Shown here piece by piece: positions 7,284-17,171 of a stretch of 64,000 bases of DNA (its first letter is position 1; every line of letters begins with the position of its first letter). Origin of the DNA: JBKBIP01 sp046297495 (GTDB taxonomy: Bacteria > Planctomycetota > Planctomycetia > Gemmatales > Gemmataceae); the NCBI GenBank assembly GCA_046297495.1, contig JBKBIP010000001.1, forward strand, positions 62,001 to 126,000, written 5' to 3'. The notes beneath the pieces are model-generated. The model made no database searches. It saw only the letters and a program-made list of their open reading frames with translations, and was not told the origin of the DNA. Made by a program: the position numbers and the translations under genes.

Positions 7284-9428
7284 ATGAGAAAGTTCATCGG
7301 ATGCTTGGGGCTGGTCCTTGGTTACCACATGTTGGCATTGGCCCAGACAGCCGATGTCAATGAATTGACGACGAAATTGAAGAGTCCCGACGCCACTGTG
7401 CGCCGGTTCGCGGCCAATGACTTGGGCAAGCTGGGGATCAAAGCTCGTGACGCCATCCCCGCGTTGTTGGAGGTGTTCGCCAAGGATTCGTCTCCGGAAG
7501 TGCGCGTGGCCTCCGCGGCGGCCATCCGCAATATCCTCAACTATGTCAAAGACCCCGAAACTGATTCCGACAAGATTATCCCGCCGTTGACCAACGGTTT
7601 GCGCGACCGGGATGCGGCCGTGCGCCTGGCGGCGGCCGTGACCCTGGCGCGTTATGGCGAAGAGGGGAAAACCGCCATTCCCACGCTGCTTGCCGCCATC
7701 GCCAACACCAGCACCGCCCGCACCGTGGCGGCAGATCGCAAGGCCGCCTCGGAGGCCCTGGGCAAGATCGGCAAACCCGCCGTACCCGCCTTGGTAAATT
7801 TCTTGATGCGTTACAAGGATCACAAAGACATTCGCCTGAGCTGCATCACCGCGCTGGCCGCCATTGGTCCCGACGCCGCTACCGCCACCCCGTATCTCGC
7901 CGCCGCCATGCGCGATGCCGATGAGCAGATCAAAGCCCAAGCTAGTTTGGCCTTGGGCAACATCGGTCCCGCCGCCGCGCCAGCGATCAACGCTTTGGTC
8001 CTCGGCGTCAAGGATAAGTCCCAGCTGGTTTCCCAAAATTCGATGGACGCCCTGGCCAAGATCGGCAAACCCGCCGTGCCGACTCTGATTCTTGCCTTCA
8101 CCAAGAGCCAAGACGCCAACATCCGCCTGGGGGCCGCCCGGGCGCTGACCAGCATCGGTCCCGACGCCGAAGAGGCCCTGCCGCACCTGATCGCGGCCAT
8201 CAATGACAAAAGCGAGGACATTCGCCGCTGCGTGACCGAAGCGATTGTGCAATTCGGACCAGTCGCCAAGGATGCGGTCCCCGATCTCATTAAACTTTTG
8301 CAAGACCCGAACGAAGCGGTTCGCGTCAACGCCTCGCTGGCTCTGGGTAAAATTGGCAAGGAGGCGGTGCCGCAGTTGGTCGGAATGCTCAAGGAAGCCG
8401 ATGACAATGTCCGCCTGAGCGCTTCCGAGGTATTGGGGTTGCTTGGTCCCGACGCCGAGGAATCCCTGCCCGCCCTCATCGAGTCGCTGAAGGACCCCAA
8501 TGAAATGGTGCGCCGCAATGTCGCCACCGCGATGGAGAAAATCAAGAAAGGCTCGGCTCTGCCCGCGCTGTTGGAGCAGCTCAAGGATGACAACGCGAAT
8601 TTCCGCCGTCATGCGATAACGGCCATCGCCGACTTGGGTTCCAAAGCCAAGGAAGCGTCCCCCGCTTTGATCGACCTGTTGAAGGACACCGATGCGCGCG
8701 TCCGGCAGAATACTTTGCTGGCCCTGCGTGAAGTCGGCGGCGATCCGAAGGTGTTGGTCCCTGCCGTGATTGCCACGCTTCAAGATGAGGATAACATGGT
8801 GCGCGGCTACTCGGCCATGTTGTTGATCGATTATGCCCCGCAAGCCGAGGCCGCCGTGCCGGTCCTCATCGGCATGTTCAAGGACAAAGACCCTGAAGCG
8901 CGCCAACATGCGGTGGAAGTGTTGGCCCGGATTGGCAAACCGGCCATTCCGGAGTTGACGAAGTCGCTCAAGGAACTCTTCAACGATGAGGTGCGGGTGT
9001 TGGCCAGCAGCGCATTCGAGCGCATGGGGCCGCCCGCCAAGGACGCCGTTCCTGTTCTCGTCGAAGCACTCAAGGATGCCAACGTGGAGGTACGCTCGAA
9101 TGTTTGCTCCGCGCTGGGACGCTTGGGCGCCGACGCCGCCCCCGCCACCGATGCCTTAGGGGGACTGTTGAAGGACAAGGATGAGCGCCTGCGCGAGCTG
9201 GCTCTGGACACGCTGAGCCGTATCGGTCCCACGGCCGTCCCTCTTTTGAGTTCGGCTCTCAAGGACGCCAACAAAGAAACCCGCCGCCAAGCCGCTGACG
9301 CCCTGGCACGGATGGGGCCGATGGCCAAGGCCGCCGTCCCAGTATTGACCGACGCCCTCAAAGACCCCGACGAAGATGTCCGCCTGGCCGCCCAAGCCGC
9401 CTTGCAACAAATCCAAGCGGATAATTGA
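7284..9428 (+). CDS. Exported HEAT-repeat protein
   Basis: 714 residues from ATG 7284 (GGGAG 9 nt upstream; the ORF opens at 7263 but the signal peptide MRKFIGCLGLVLGYHMLALAQ fits the inner start). The rest is a string of roughly 37-residue HEAT/PBS-lyase-type repeats marked by recurrent LxKIGKPAVPxL, GPDAxxAxPxL and DxxVR elements. Such alpha-solenoids bind proteins; no catalytic domain is seen. The location is periplasmic or extracellular. The repetitive DNA creates long spurious antisense frames. The binding partner is unknown. Confidence 0.88.
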   Translation: MRKFIGCLGLVLGYHMLALAQTADVNELTTKLKSPDATVRRFAANDLGKLGIKARDAIPALLEVFAKDSSPEVRVASAAAIRNILNYVKDPETDSDKIIPPLTNGLRDRDAAVRLAAAVTLARYGEEGKTAIPTLLAAIANTSTARTVAADRKAASEALGKIGKPAVPALVNFLMRYKDHKDIRLSCITALAAIGPDAATATPYLAAAMRDADEQIKAQASLALGNIGPAAAPAINALVLGVKDKSQLVSQNSMDALAKIGKPAVPTLILAFTKSQDANIRLGAARALTSIGPDAEEALPHLIAAINDKSEDIRRCVTEAIVQFGPVAKDAVPDLIKLLQDPNEAVRVNASLALGKIGKEAVPQLVGMLKEADDNVRLSASEVLGLLGPDAEESLPALIESLKDPNEMVRRNVATAMEKIKKGSALPALLEQLKDDNANFRRHAITAIADLGSKAKEASPALIDLLKDTDARVRQNTLLALREVGGDPKVLVPAVIATLQDEDNMVRGYSAMLLIDYAPQAEAAVPVLIGMFKDKDPEARQHAVEVLARIGKPAIPELTKSLKELFNDEVRVLASSAFERMGPPAKDAVPVLVEALKDANVEVRSNVCSALGRLGADAAPATDALGGLLKDKDERLRELALDTLSRIGPTAVPLLSSALKDANKETRRQAADALARMGPMAKAAVPVLTDALKDPDEDVRLAAQAALQQIQADN

Positions 9429-9429
9429 A

Positions 9430-9586
9430 CCGCTATTCCGCGCTAATCAAAAATCGCTGGACGGCATAGCGAAGATAGCGCGGGTTTGAAGCATCACTAA
9501 ATTCCGCATCCGTCTTTGATGAACCGTACTTGGAAATTCGAGCCAGGACGGCGTTCGAGATAATGGTATTCTTGGGTTTCGTTCAT
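9430..9586 (-). pseudogene. Small ORF or frameshifted remnant, possibly DUF433-like
   Basis: From ATG 9586 (GGAG upstream) a 29-residue frame begins MNETQEYHYLERRPGSNF and stops. Its YLERRPGSN start resembles the opening of planctomycete DUF433/antitoxin-like small proteins. A second frame on the same strand stays open over almost the whole stretch and ends at 9430 with RYLRYAVQRFLISAE, but lacks a start because a TGA overlaps the ATG. The picture suggests a small gene broken by a frameshift, or a very short peptide. It lies just behind the mutase stop codon. Confidence 0.35.
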
Positions 9587-9606
9587 GGTGGTTCTCCAGT
9601 CAATCG

Positions 9607-11262
<1,656 letters not shown>

Positions 11263-11275
11263 GATGGGGTCCTTT

Positions 11276-12043
11276 CTACTTTTGTTTCTTGCGGCGTAAT
11301 TCGTTCAATTCCTGGCGGAGACGTTCTGCTTCCCGTTCCGCATGCAACCGGGCTTGCTCGGCATGTTGTTCGGCTTGTCTAGCCCGCTCTATCTCCTGTT
11401 CCGCTTGTAATCTACCTCTACGCTCGTATTCCCGTTCCCATTCTACCTGAGCAAGCTTCTCCAACATCGTCGGTAACAACTGCTGGGTTTTCGGATCGTA
11501 CAAGCGCAGATGAAGCCCGCGCTGTTCCAGATGCAACCCCAACACCTTACTCGGCAACCGCCTTTGCGCTTCCTTGATGGGCACGTAGTCACCGCCCCGC
11601 AGCCGGTAGCCGATCAGCGCTGGCCGCAGGTAGTCGCCATAGGGATCAAACAGGAAGTATTCCGGCACGCGCAACACGTCCCGATACAACTGGTGCTTGT
11701 GGTGGGTATCCACGCGCCGCGTCGAGGATGAGGTTAGCTCGATGACCACGTCGGGACCTTTCCCTTCCTCCCAAACCAGGTAATTCAAGCGTTCGCGCTT
11801 AGGCACCCCTTTGACCACGAACACATCGGGGGACAAGTGCCGACGGGGATTCCCTTCCTCATAGAAGATCAGCAAGTTGCCGGAGACGTACACCATCGGA
11901 TCGTCGGCGTAATAGCGTTCCAGCGTCGTGATCAAGTCCAGCATCAACTTGCGGTGCAGGTCGGTTTCGGCCATGGGCTTGCTATCCGAGGTCGGGTAGG
12001 TGATTTTGCGGGGCGGAGCCGTCTTGCGATTGGCGGTGGACAT
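11276..12043 (-). CDS. Uma2-family (DUF820) restriction-endonuclease-fold protein
   Basis: 255 residues. Residues ~25-190 show the Uma2/DUF820 pattern: LSPDVFVV, then PDVVIELTS with the Asp and Glu of a PD-(D/E)xK-like site, then YRDVLRVPEYFLFDP. The C-terminal ~70 residues are a charged coiled coil (repeated ERARQAEQHAEQAR type). These proteins are abundant in planctomycetes and cyanobacteria and their biological role is unclear. Here it sits between thiolase and mutase genes with 30-bp and 13-bp gaps, so it is probably co-transcribed without an obvious functional link. Confidence 0.85.
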   Translation of the reverse strand: MSTANRKTAPPRKITYPTSDSKPMAETDLHRKLMLDLITTLERYYADDPMVYVSGNLLIFYEEGNPRRHLSPDVFVVKGVPKRERLNYLVWEEGKGPDVVIELTSSSTRRVDTHHKHQLYRDVLRVPEYFLFDPYGDYLRPALIGYRLRGGDYVPIKEAQRRLPSKVLGLHLEQRGLHLRLYDPKTQQLLPTMLEKLAQVEWEREYERRGRLQAEQEIERARQAEQHAEQARLHAEREAERLRQELNELRRKKQK

Positions 12044-12073
12044 GGGAACCTCGAAGTATCATTGTTGTGACAT

Positions 12074-13252
12074 TTACACTCGTTCCACGATCATGGACAC
12101 GGCATTGCCGCCGCCGAGACAGAGCGACGCCAAGCCACGGCGCACGCCGCGCTGTTCCAGGGCGTGCAGCAGCGTCACCAGCACCCGCGCCCCCGAAGCG
12201 CCAATGGGGTGTCCCAAGGCGATGGCCCCGCCGTGGACGTTGAGCTTGTTCTCATCAATGTGCAATTCGGTATTGCAAGCCAACATCTGAGCGGCAAACG
12301 CCTCGTTCAGTTCAAACAGGTCGATGTCACGAATTGTCAGCTTGGCCTTGTCCAGCACCTGCTGGACGGCGCCGACGGGAGCCAAGAAGATGTCCTTCGG
12401 CGCGATGCCACTGGTGGCGTAGGCGACAATGCGGGCCAGCGGCTTGCGGCCCAACCACTCGGCGGCTGAGGCGGACGCCACGACCACGGCGGCGGCCCCG
12501 TCGCTGAGCATCGAGGCATTGCCCGCCGTCACAGTGCCGTCGCCGCGGAACGAGGCGCGTAGTTTGGCCAAGGCTTCGACCGTCGTTTCCGGGCGCATCC
12601 CTTCATCGCGGCTGATGGTCCTGGCCTTGGCCCCGCTGCCAACGGTAATGGGTAGTACCTCATTCTTGAACGCCCCCTGTTCCCAAGCGGCAGCGGCCCG
12701 TTGATGGCTTTGGACGCTGAAGCGATCTTGCTCGGCCCGTGACACGCCACACTTGGCGGCGATGTGCTCGGCGGCTTCCCCCATGTGCCAGCCCTCGAAA
12801 GCGCACCAAAGACCGTCGTGAATCATGGCATCGACCGCCTTCTGGTTGCCGTACTTCCAGCCGGTACGGGCGCCAAACAGCAAGTACGGGGCTTGGCTCA
12901 TGCTTTCCATGCCGCCTGCGACGACCATTCCGGCATCCCCCGCCTTGATGGCCTGGGCCGCCAGCATGACCGCTTTCAAGCCGGAGCCGCATACTTTGTT
13001 AACCGTGTAAGCGGCAATGGTGTCAGGAAAGCCCGCCTTCAAGGCCGCCTGCCGGGCGGGGTTCTGGCCAGCCCCCGCTTGCAACACCTGCCCCATGATG
13101 ACTTCATCGACTTGGTTGGCCGTGATACCGGCGCGGCACAACGCTTCGCCGATCACGGCAGCGCCGAGCTGGACGGCTGGAACCTCGGCCAAGCCGCCAA
13201 GGTATTTGCCAATAGGGGTACGGACGGCGGAAAGGATCAGCGCATCGGCCAT
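12074..13252 (-). CDS. Acetyl-CoA C-acetyltransferase (thiolase)
   Basis: 392 residues, the normal thiolase length. AAGGAG precedes ATG 13252 by 7 nt. The nucleophile Cys88 is in VNKVCGSGLKAV, His348 in GGAIALGHPIGASG and Cys378 in LCLGGGNAV, all three canonical. It condenses two acetyl-CoA or thiolyses 3-ketoacyl-CoA in the cytoplasm. With the downstream mutase this suggests an acyl-CoA pathway such as propionate/branched-chain breakdown; the substrate chain length cannot be read from sequence. Confidence 0.93.
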   Translation of the reverse strand: MADALILSAVRTPIGKYLGGLAEVPAVQLGAAVIGEALCRAGITANQVDEVIMGQVLQAGAGQNPARQAALKAGFPDTIAAYTVNKVCGSGLKAVMLAAQAIKAGDAGMVVAGGMESMSQAPYLLFGARTGWKYGNQKAVDAMIHDGLWCAFEGWHMGEAAEHIAAKCGVSRAEQDRFSVQSHQRAAAAWEQGAFKNEVLPITVGSGAKARTISRDEGMRPETTVEALAKLRASFRGDGTVTAGNASMLSDGAAAVVVASASAAEWLGRKPLARIVAYATSGIAPKDIFLAPVGAVQQVLDKAKLTIRDIDLFELNEAFAAQMLACNTELHIDENKLNVHGGAIALGHPIGASGARVLVTLLHALEQRGVRRGLASLCLGGGNAVSMIVERV

Positions 13253-13340
13253 GATGGACTCCTTGTATAAAACAAATCCGCGGTTGTGAAGAATGTCATC
13301 GAACGGTTCCTTGTTCGGAAGCAGGATCGATTCGCACGGA

Positions 13341-13367
13341 TCATCGATTCTCTGCGCGAACCGATGA
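13341..13367. repeat. Hairpin of the TCATCG(G/A)TTC family, imperfect copy
   Basis: TCATCGATTC (13341-13350) pairs with GAACCGATGA (13358-13367) at 9 of 10 positions. The right arm extends to share 15 bases with the arm of the perfect hairpin at 63839-63882. Unlike the other copies it lies between divergent genes (thiolase and ABC ATPase), where a terminator is not needed. Otherwise 13253-13570 holds only the two promoters one would expect; none was clear enough to mark. Confidence 0.5.
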
Positions 13368-13591
13368 ATTCAAAACGCTTTGTGACGAGCACCAATCGCC
13401 TACCCTATTATAAATGAAACGCCAGCCCGCACGAACCGACGATGGGATTGAGGTCTCAAACAAAGGAAGTGATACGATGAAGTAGAGCAGTCTCGTTACG
13501 CGGCGGCAATCGGAATTCAGGATGGCCAGCAAATTCTATGGATTATACAGGATAGTTCCAGATCAAAACCATGCGAAGAAAGCAGACAGCG

Positions 13592-14488
13592 ATGGCGGAA
13601 CCGGCGACGCCTCTGGTGGTGACGGAAAAGCTGACCAAGGATTACGGGCGTCATCGCGCGCTGGATCAGCTGACATTCAGCATACAGCCGGGGGAGATCT
13701 TTGGCCTGCTTGGCCCCAATGGCTCCGGCAAATCAACGGCGCTGCGGCTGCTGATGGGGTTTCTCAAGCCAACCGCCGGCACGGCGCGTATCGCTGGCCA
13801 TGATTGCTGGCGGGACAGTGTCGCGGCGCGACGGCAGGTCGCCTATCTGCCGGGGGAGTTACGTCTGTATGAGAACATGACAGCCCGGCAGCTGGCGCAG
13901 TTCCTCGGCAAGCTGCGCGGCAATCCCCACAAGGCCGAGATGGAACCACTGGCCCGCCGGCTCGATCTCGACCTGGATCGGCCCTTATTGCAATTCTCCT
14001 CCGGCATGAAACGCAAGGCCGCCCTGTTGCAAGTGTTGGTCACTCATGCGTCGCTGTTGATCCTCGATGAACCAACCAACACGCTCGATCCGGTCATGCG
14101 CGATGAATTGCTTCACCAACTGCTCCAGGCTCGCGACGAAGGGCAAGCCGTCCTATTCTCCTCGCATGTGTTGGCCGAAGTGGAACAGGTGTGCGACCGG
14201 GTCGGCATTCTCCAGAAAGGGAAACTCGTCCATGTGCAGAACATGGCCGAGCTGCGCGAAGGGCGGCTGGTGCATGTCGGCTTCGCCCGTCCGCCGGTTC
14301 GTTGGCCGGGGGAGCTGCCCGATTTGAAAGTGCGAGCGCAACGGAATGGCCGCTATGATTTGGAATATCAAGGGCCACTGCCGCCACTGCTCGCCTGGAT
14401 GGCACAACAAGAAGTCACTGATTTACGCCTGGAACCATTGGGCCTGTCCGGTATCTATCACCGCTACCACGGAAATGAAGGGCTATGA
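13592..14488 (+). CDS. ABC transporter ATP-binding protein
   Basis: About 298 residues from ATG 13592 (an in-frame ATG at 13571 is the alternative; neither has a strong Shine-Dalgarno). Walker A is GPNGSGKST, the signature is the FSSGMKRKAALL variant and Walker B is LLILDEPTNTLDP, followed by the switch His in SSHVLAEVEQVCD. The C-terminal ~80 residues are an accessory domain typical of CcmA/NosF-like ABC-2 exporters. It overlaps the permease gene by ATGA, which indicates translational coupling. The pair is probably an exporter or membrane-remodelling transporter of unknown substrate. Confidence 0.93.
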   Translation: MAEPATPLVVTEKLTKDYGRHRALDQLTFSIQPGEIFGLLGPNGSGKSTALRLLMGFLKPTAGTARIAGHDCWRDSVAARRQVAYLPGELRLYENMTARQLAQFLGKLRGNPHKAEMEPLARRLDLDLDRPLLQFSSGMKRKAALLQVLVTHASLLILDEPTNTLDPVMRDELLHQLLQARDEGQAVLFSSHVLAEVEQVCDRVGILQKGKLVHVQNMAELREGRLVHVGFARPPVRWPGELPDLKVRAQRNGRYDLEYQGPLPPLLAWMAQQEVTDLRLEPLGLSGIYHRYHGNEGL

Positions 14489-15453
14489 TCACGCTGGTAA
14501 TCAAGTTATTAAAGGATGTTCGTCTCCCCCTATTGGTGGTGGCTCTGCTACTGCTGGCGTTCCAATGTCTATGGGTGAAGATCACGCAGCGCTTCGTGGG
14601 GGAGCTGACGCCGTTCTTTACCGCCCTGGTCGAAGCGCAGAAGCTGCCGATTTTTCAATTGGAAGAACGCCTCTTCAGTGGTCCCGGCAAGATCATTCAG
14701 ACGTTGATGGGGGGCGAAAACATCAAGCTCGATAAGGCGATGGATACGCTGTCCATCGGTTACGTGCATCCGCTGATGCAGACCCTATTCTGCATCTGGG
14801 CCATCGGCCGAGCGGCGGGGGCCATCGCTGGTGAGCTGGATCGCGGCACGATGGAGCTGCTGCTGGCCCAGCCGATCCCGCGTCATCGGGTCATTCTTTC
14901 TCATCTCTGCGTCGATATATTGGTGATCCCCATTTTATGTCTGAGTTTGTGGGCCGGATCGTGGTTGGGAACTTGGCTCGTTGGTCCGATTACCATTGAT
15001 CCGACAGGCTTGGAAGGTTTTCCGATCCGAGTCGATGTCCCGGAAGAAAACTTGCGAATTCATCTTACTGCCATCGGCCCGGCGTTGTGGAACGTGGCGG
15101 CCCTGATCTTCGCCGTTAGCGGCTATACCATGTGGATGTCGGCGGCGGGGCGGTTTCGTTGGTGGGTTTTGGGAATGGCGGTGTTACTCACGCTGCTACA
15201 GTTCCTTATCAACGTGGTCGGCCAAATGTGGGATACGGTGGCTTGGCTGCGTCCCTTCACGGTCTTCTTCTATTATCAGCCGCAGCAGATCATGTTGGCG
15301 AACCGTTGGACCGTCGATGTCGGCCAAGTCTGGAACGGCGGCGAACCTCTGTTGGCTCTGAATGTCCTGGCCGTTCTGTTCAGCATTGGCGCCATCGGCT
15401 ACTTGATGGCCCTATGGACCTTCTGCCGCCGCGATTTGCCGGCGCCGCTGTAA
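14485..15453 (+). CDS. ABC-2 type transporter permease
   Basis: 322 residues starting within the ATPase stop (ATGA). An N-terminal helix is followed by an extracytoplasmic stretch (~40-90), then about five further hydrophobic segments. The motif around AGAIAGELDRGTMELLLAQP matches the conserved amphipathic region of NosY-like ABC-2 permeases. It forms the membrane half of the exporter with the upstream ATPase. The substrate is not indicated by neighbours. Confidence 0.87.
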   Translation: MITLVIKLLKDVRLPLLVVALLLLAFQCLWVKITQRFVGELTPFFTALVEAQKLPIFQLEERLFSGPGKIIQTLMGGENIKLDKAMDTLSIGYVHPLMQTLFCIWAIGRAAGAIAGELDRGTMELLLAQPIPRHRVILSHLCVDILVIPILCLSLWAGSWLGTWLVGPITIDPTGLEGFPIRVDVPEENLRIHLTAIGPALWNVAALIFAVSGYTMWMSAAGRFRWWVLGMAVLLTLLQFLINVVGQMWDTVAWLRPFTVFFYYQPQQIMLANRWTVDVGQVWNGGEPLLALNVLAVLFSIGAIGYLMALWTFCRRDLPAPL

Positions 15454-15539
15454 ATCCTTACCCGCCCGCCATTGTCGTCGGCCAGTGTTTTCCCTATATC
15501 AGCCCGCAAGACGGAACGCTCCCTACCGGCACGACTTCC

Positions 15540-16538
15540 ATGAATCAACCTACCTCTGTTTCTCCCGCGCGACCGGCGGCTTGGGCTTTGCTGCTGGCGT
15601 TCGCCTTGGTGTACATCTCCTGGGGGACGACGTATCTCGCCATCAAAGTCGGTGTCGAGACACTGCCGCCGGCGTTGTTTGGCGGCGTGCGCGTCTGTCT
15701 CGCGGGAATGTTGCTTTGGCTGTATTTGATCCTCCGGGGGGCGGAGTGGCGCTTGTCTTGGAACCAACTACCGGGGATAACCTTAAGCGGTCTCATTCTG
15801 TTTGTCTGTGGCAATGGCTTGATCAACGTCGGCGAGCGCACGGTGGCGTCGGGGGTGGCGTCGGTGTTGGCGGCGACCACGACGCTCTGGATGGGATTGC
15901 TGGAAACACTGTGGCCGCGCGGCGAGCGCTTGACGTGGCTCGGTTGGCTGGGCTTGCTCGGCGGGCTGGGGGGCGTCTTGGTGCTCATGAGTCCGAAGCT
16001 TGGCCATCCAGCGGAGTTGATCCAAGACATGGGGCCGGCACTCGTCCTGGGGTCGGCGTTTGCCTGGGCGCTGGGGTCGTTTGTCTTGCGCTATCAACCG
16101 GAACGGGGGCCACACCTGGCGTCAGCGGCGTATCAGATGGTCGTGGGGGGCGGCAGCTTGGCTTTGATCGGCGTGCTCCTGGGCGAACCGGGCCAGCTGA
16201 CCGCCGCCAGTTTCACTCCCGAAGCCATTTTCTCTTTTTTCTATCTACTGATCGTGGGTTCGTTGATTGGCTTCGTGGCCTATACCTGGCTGCTCGGCCA
16301 TGTCTCGGCGGCGCTAGCGGGAACTTATGCCTATGTCAATCCGGTGGTGGCGATCCTGGTGGGCTGGCTGTTGAACAGCGAACCGATCACGCTGCCGATC
16401 GTGGTGGGGATGAGCATTATTCTGCTGGGCGTGGCCTTGGTCCGCGGCGGCCAGCGCTCGCTTGTCAGCCCATCAGAAGTAAAACCCGTGGCGGAAACTC
16501 GCATGCGTTCGCAGATCCGACGCTTGGTGCGATTCTAA
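15540..16538 (+). CDS. EamA/DMT-family transporter (YedA-like)
   Basis: 332 residues from ATG 15540. Two EamA repeats give about ten hydrophobic helices; the first contains FALVYISWGTTYLAIKVG with the WGxxY/F motif, and the second repeat ends YAYVNPVVAILVGWLLNSEPIT, the conserved EamA end. It likely exports amino acids or other metabolites across the inner membrane. It begins 86 bp after the permease gene on the same strand but is probably an independent function. The frame remains open upstream to 15132 but overlaps the permease gene, so the inner start is chosen. Confidence 0.88.
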   Translation: MNQPTSVSPARPAAWALLLAFALVYISWGTTYLAIKVGVETLPPALFGGVRVCLAGMLLWLYLILRGAEWRLSWNQLPGITLSGLILFVCGNGLINVGERTVASGVASVLAATTTLWMGLLETLWPRGERLTWLGWLGLLGGLGGVLVLMSPKLGHPAELIQDMGPALVLGSAFAWALGSFVLRYQPERGPHLASAAYQMVVGGGSLALIGVLLGEPGQLTAASFTPEAIFSFFYLLIVGSLIGFVAYTWLLGHVSAALAGTYAYVNPVVAILVGWLLNSEPITLPIVVGMSIILLGVALVRGGQRSLVSPSEVKPVAETRMRSQIRRLVRF

Positions 16539-16750
16539 CGGCTCGCGCACGGATGACATACGGATACCACAACCCGATGGCGAACTGCTCTCCAACTCGG
16601 CGCAGCCGTGTCGAGGCATCGCTGCGCTCTGTCCCGGCCACCCCAGGCGTTTTCAGACCATCTCAATCCCCCTACGAACACCGCCCGATGGAGCGGGTGG
16701 CCGACACCCAGCGATAGAGACGGGCAGGATGGGTGAGGGAATCGTCTCCG

Positions 16751-17047
16751 TCACGGGGCATGATCCTCCGCTCCCCCCTTCGGCGGGGTTCCGTTGCCGG
16801 CGCGGATGTAGGCGGCGCGGCGGCGTTCGTATTCTTCCGGCGTAAGGTGTTCCAACTCGGTGGCGCCGCCATGCACGGCTTGCTCGAAGAGTTGACGCAG
16901 GAAGGGAATGCACCAGCCGCACCCCGTCCCCGCGCCGCCGCACTCCGAGAGCTGGCTGGCCACTTTGGGGCGCGTGATGCGAATGTAGTTCTGCAACTTG
17001 CGCTGGCTGACGTGAAAGCAGTAACAGACTTTGCGGTCGTTTTCCAT
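16751..17047 (-). CDS. Bfd-like [2Fe-2S] ferredoxin
   Basis: 98 residues from ATG 17047. Cys8 and Cys10 (CYC) and Cys43 and Cys46 (CGWC) reproduce the CxC...CxxC arrangement of bacterioferritin-associated ferredoxin, with an extra Cys36. Family role: docking to bacterioferritin and reducing its core iron for release, or serving as a [2Fe-2S] domain in larger redox systems. No bacterioferritin gene is in the window. The tail after residue 60 (charged, Pro/Gly-rich) is longer than in E. coli Bfd. The longer reading from 17173 overlaps the divergent channel gene, so the inner start is preferred. Confidence 0.8.
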   Translation of the reverse strand: MENDRKVCYCFHVSQRKLQNYIRITRPKVASQLSECGGAGTGCGWCIPFLRQLFEQAVHGGATELEHLTPEEYERRRAAYIRAGNGTPPKGGAEDHAP

Positions 17048-17171
17048 GCGCTGGGACCTTATATTTCGAGTTGCGATCCGAATTATATTATAGACAAGCA
17101 CTCTGTCGTAGGGGCGGCTCGCCGATGGCTCGCTCGCTAAACGTGGTTTCCTGATCCAAGAGAGGTTTGCC

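Noticed and set aside
7215..8909. 564-residue open frame on the minus strand
   Set aside because: It is antisense to the HEAT-repeat gene; the repeats and GC bias keep the opposite frame open. Its translation is Gly/Gln/His-rich and lacks domains.
15485..16717. 410-residue open frame overlapping the EamA gene in another frame
   Set aside because: The EamA frame has ten helices and family motifs; the alternative frame has neither.
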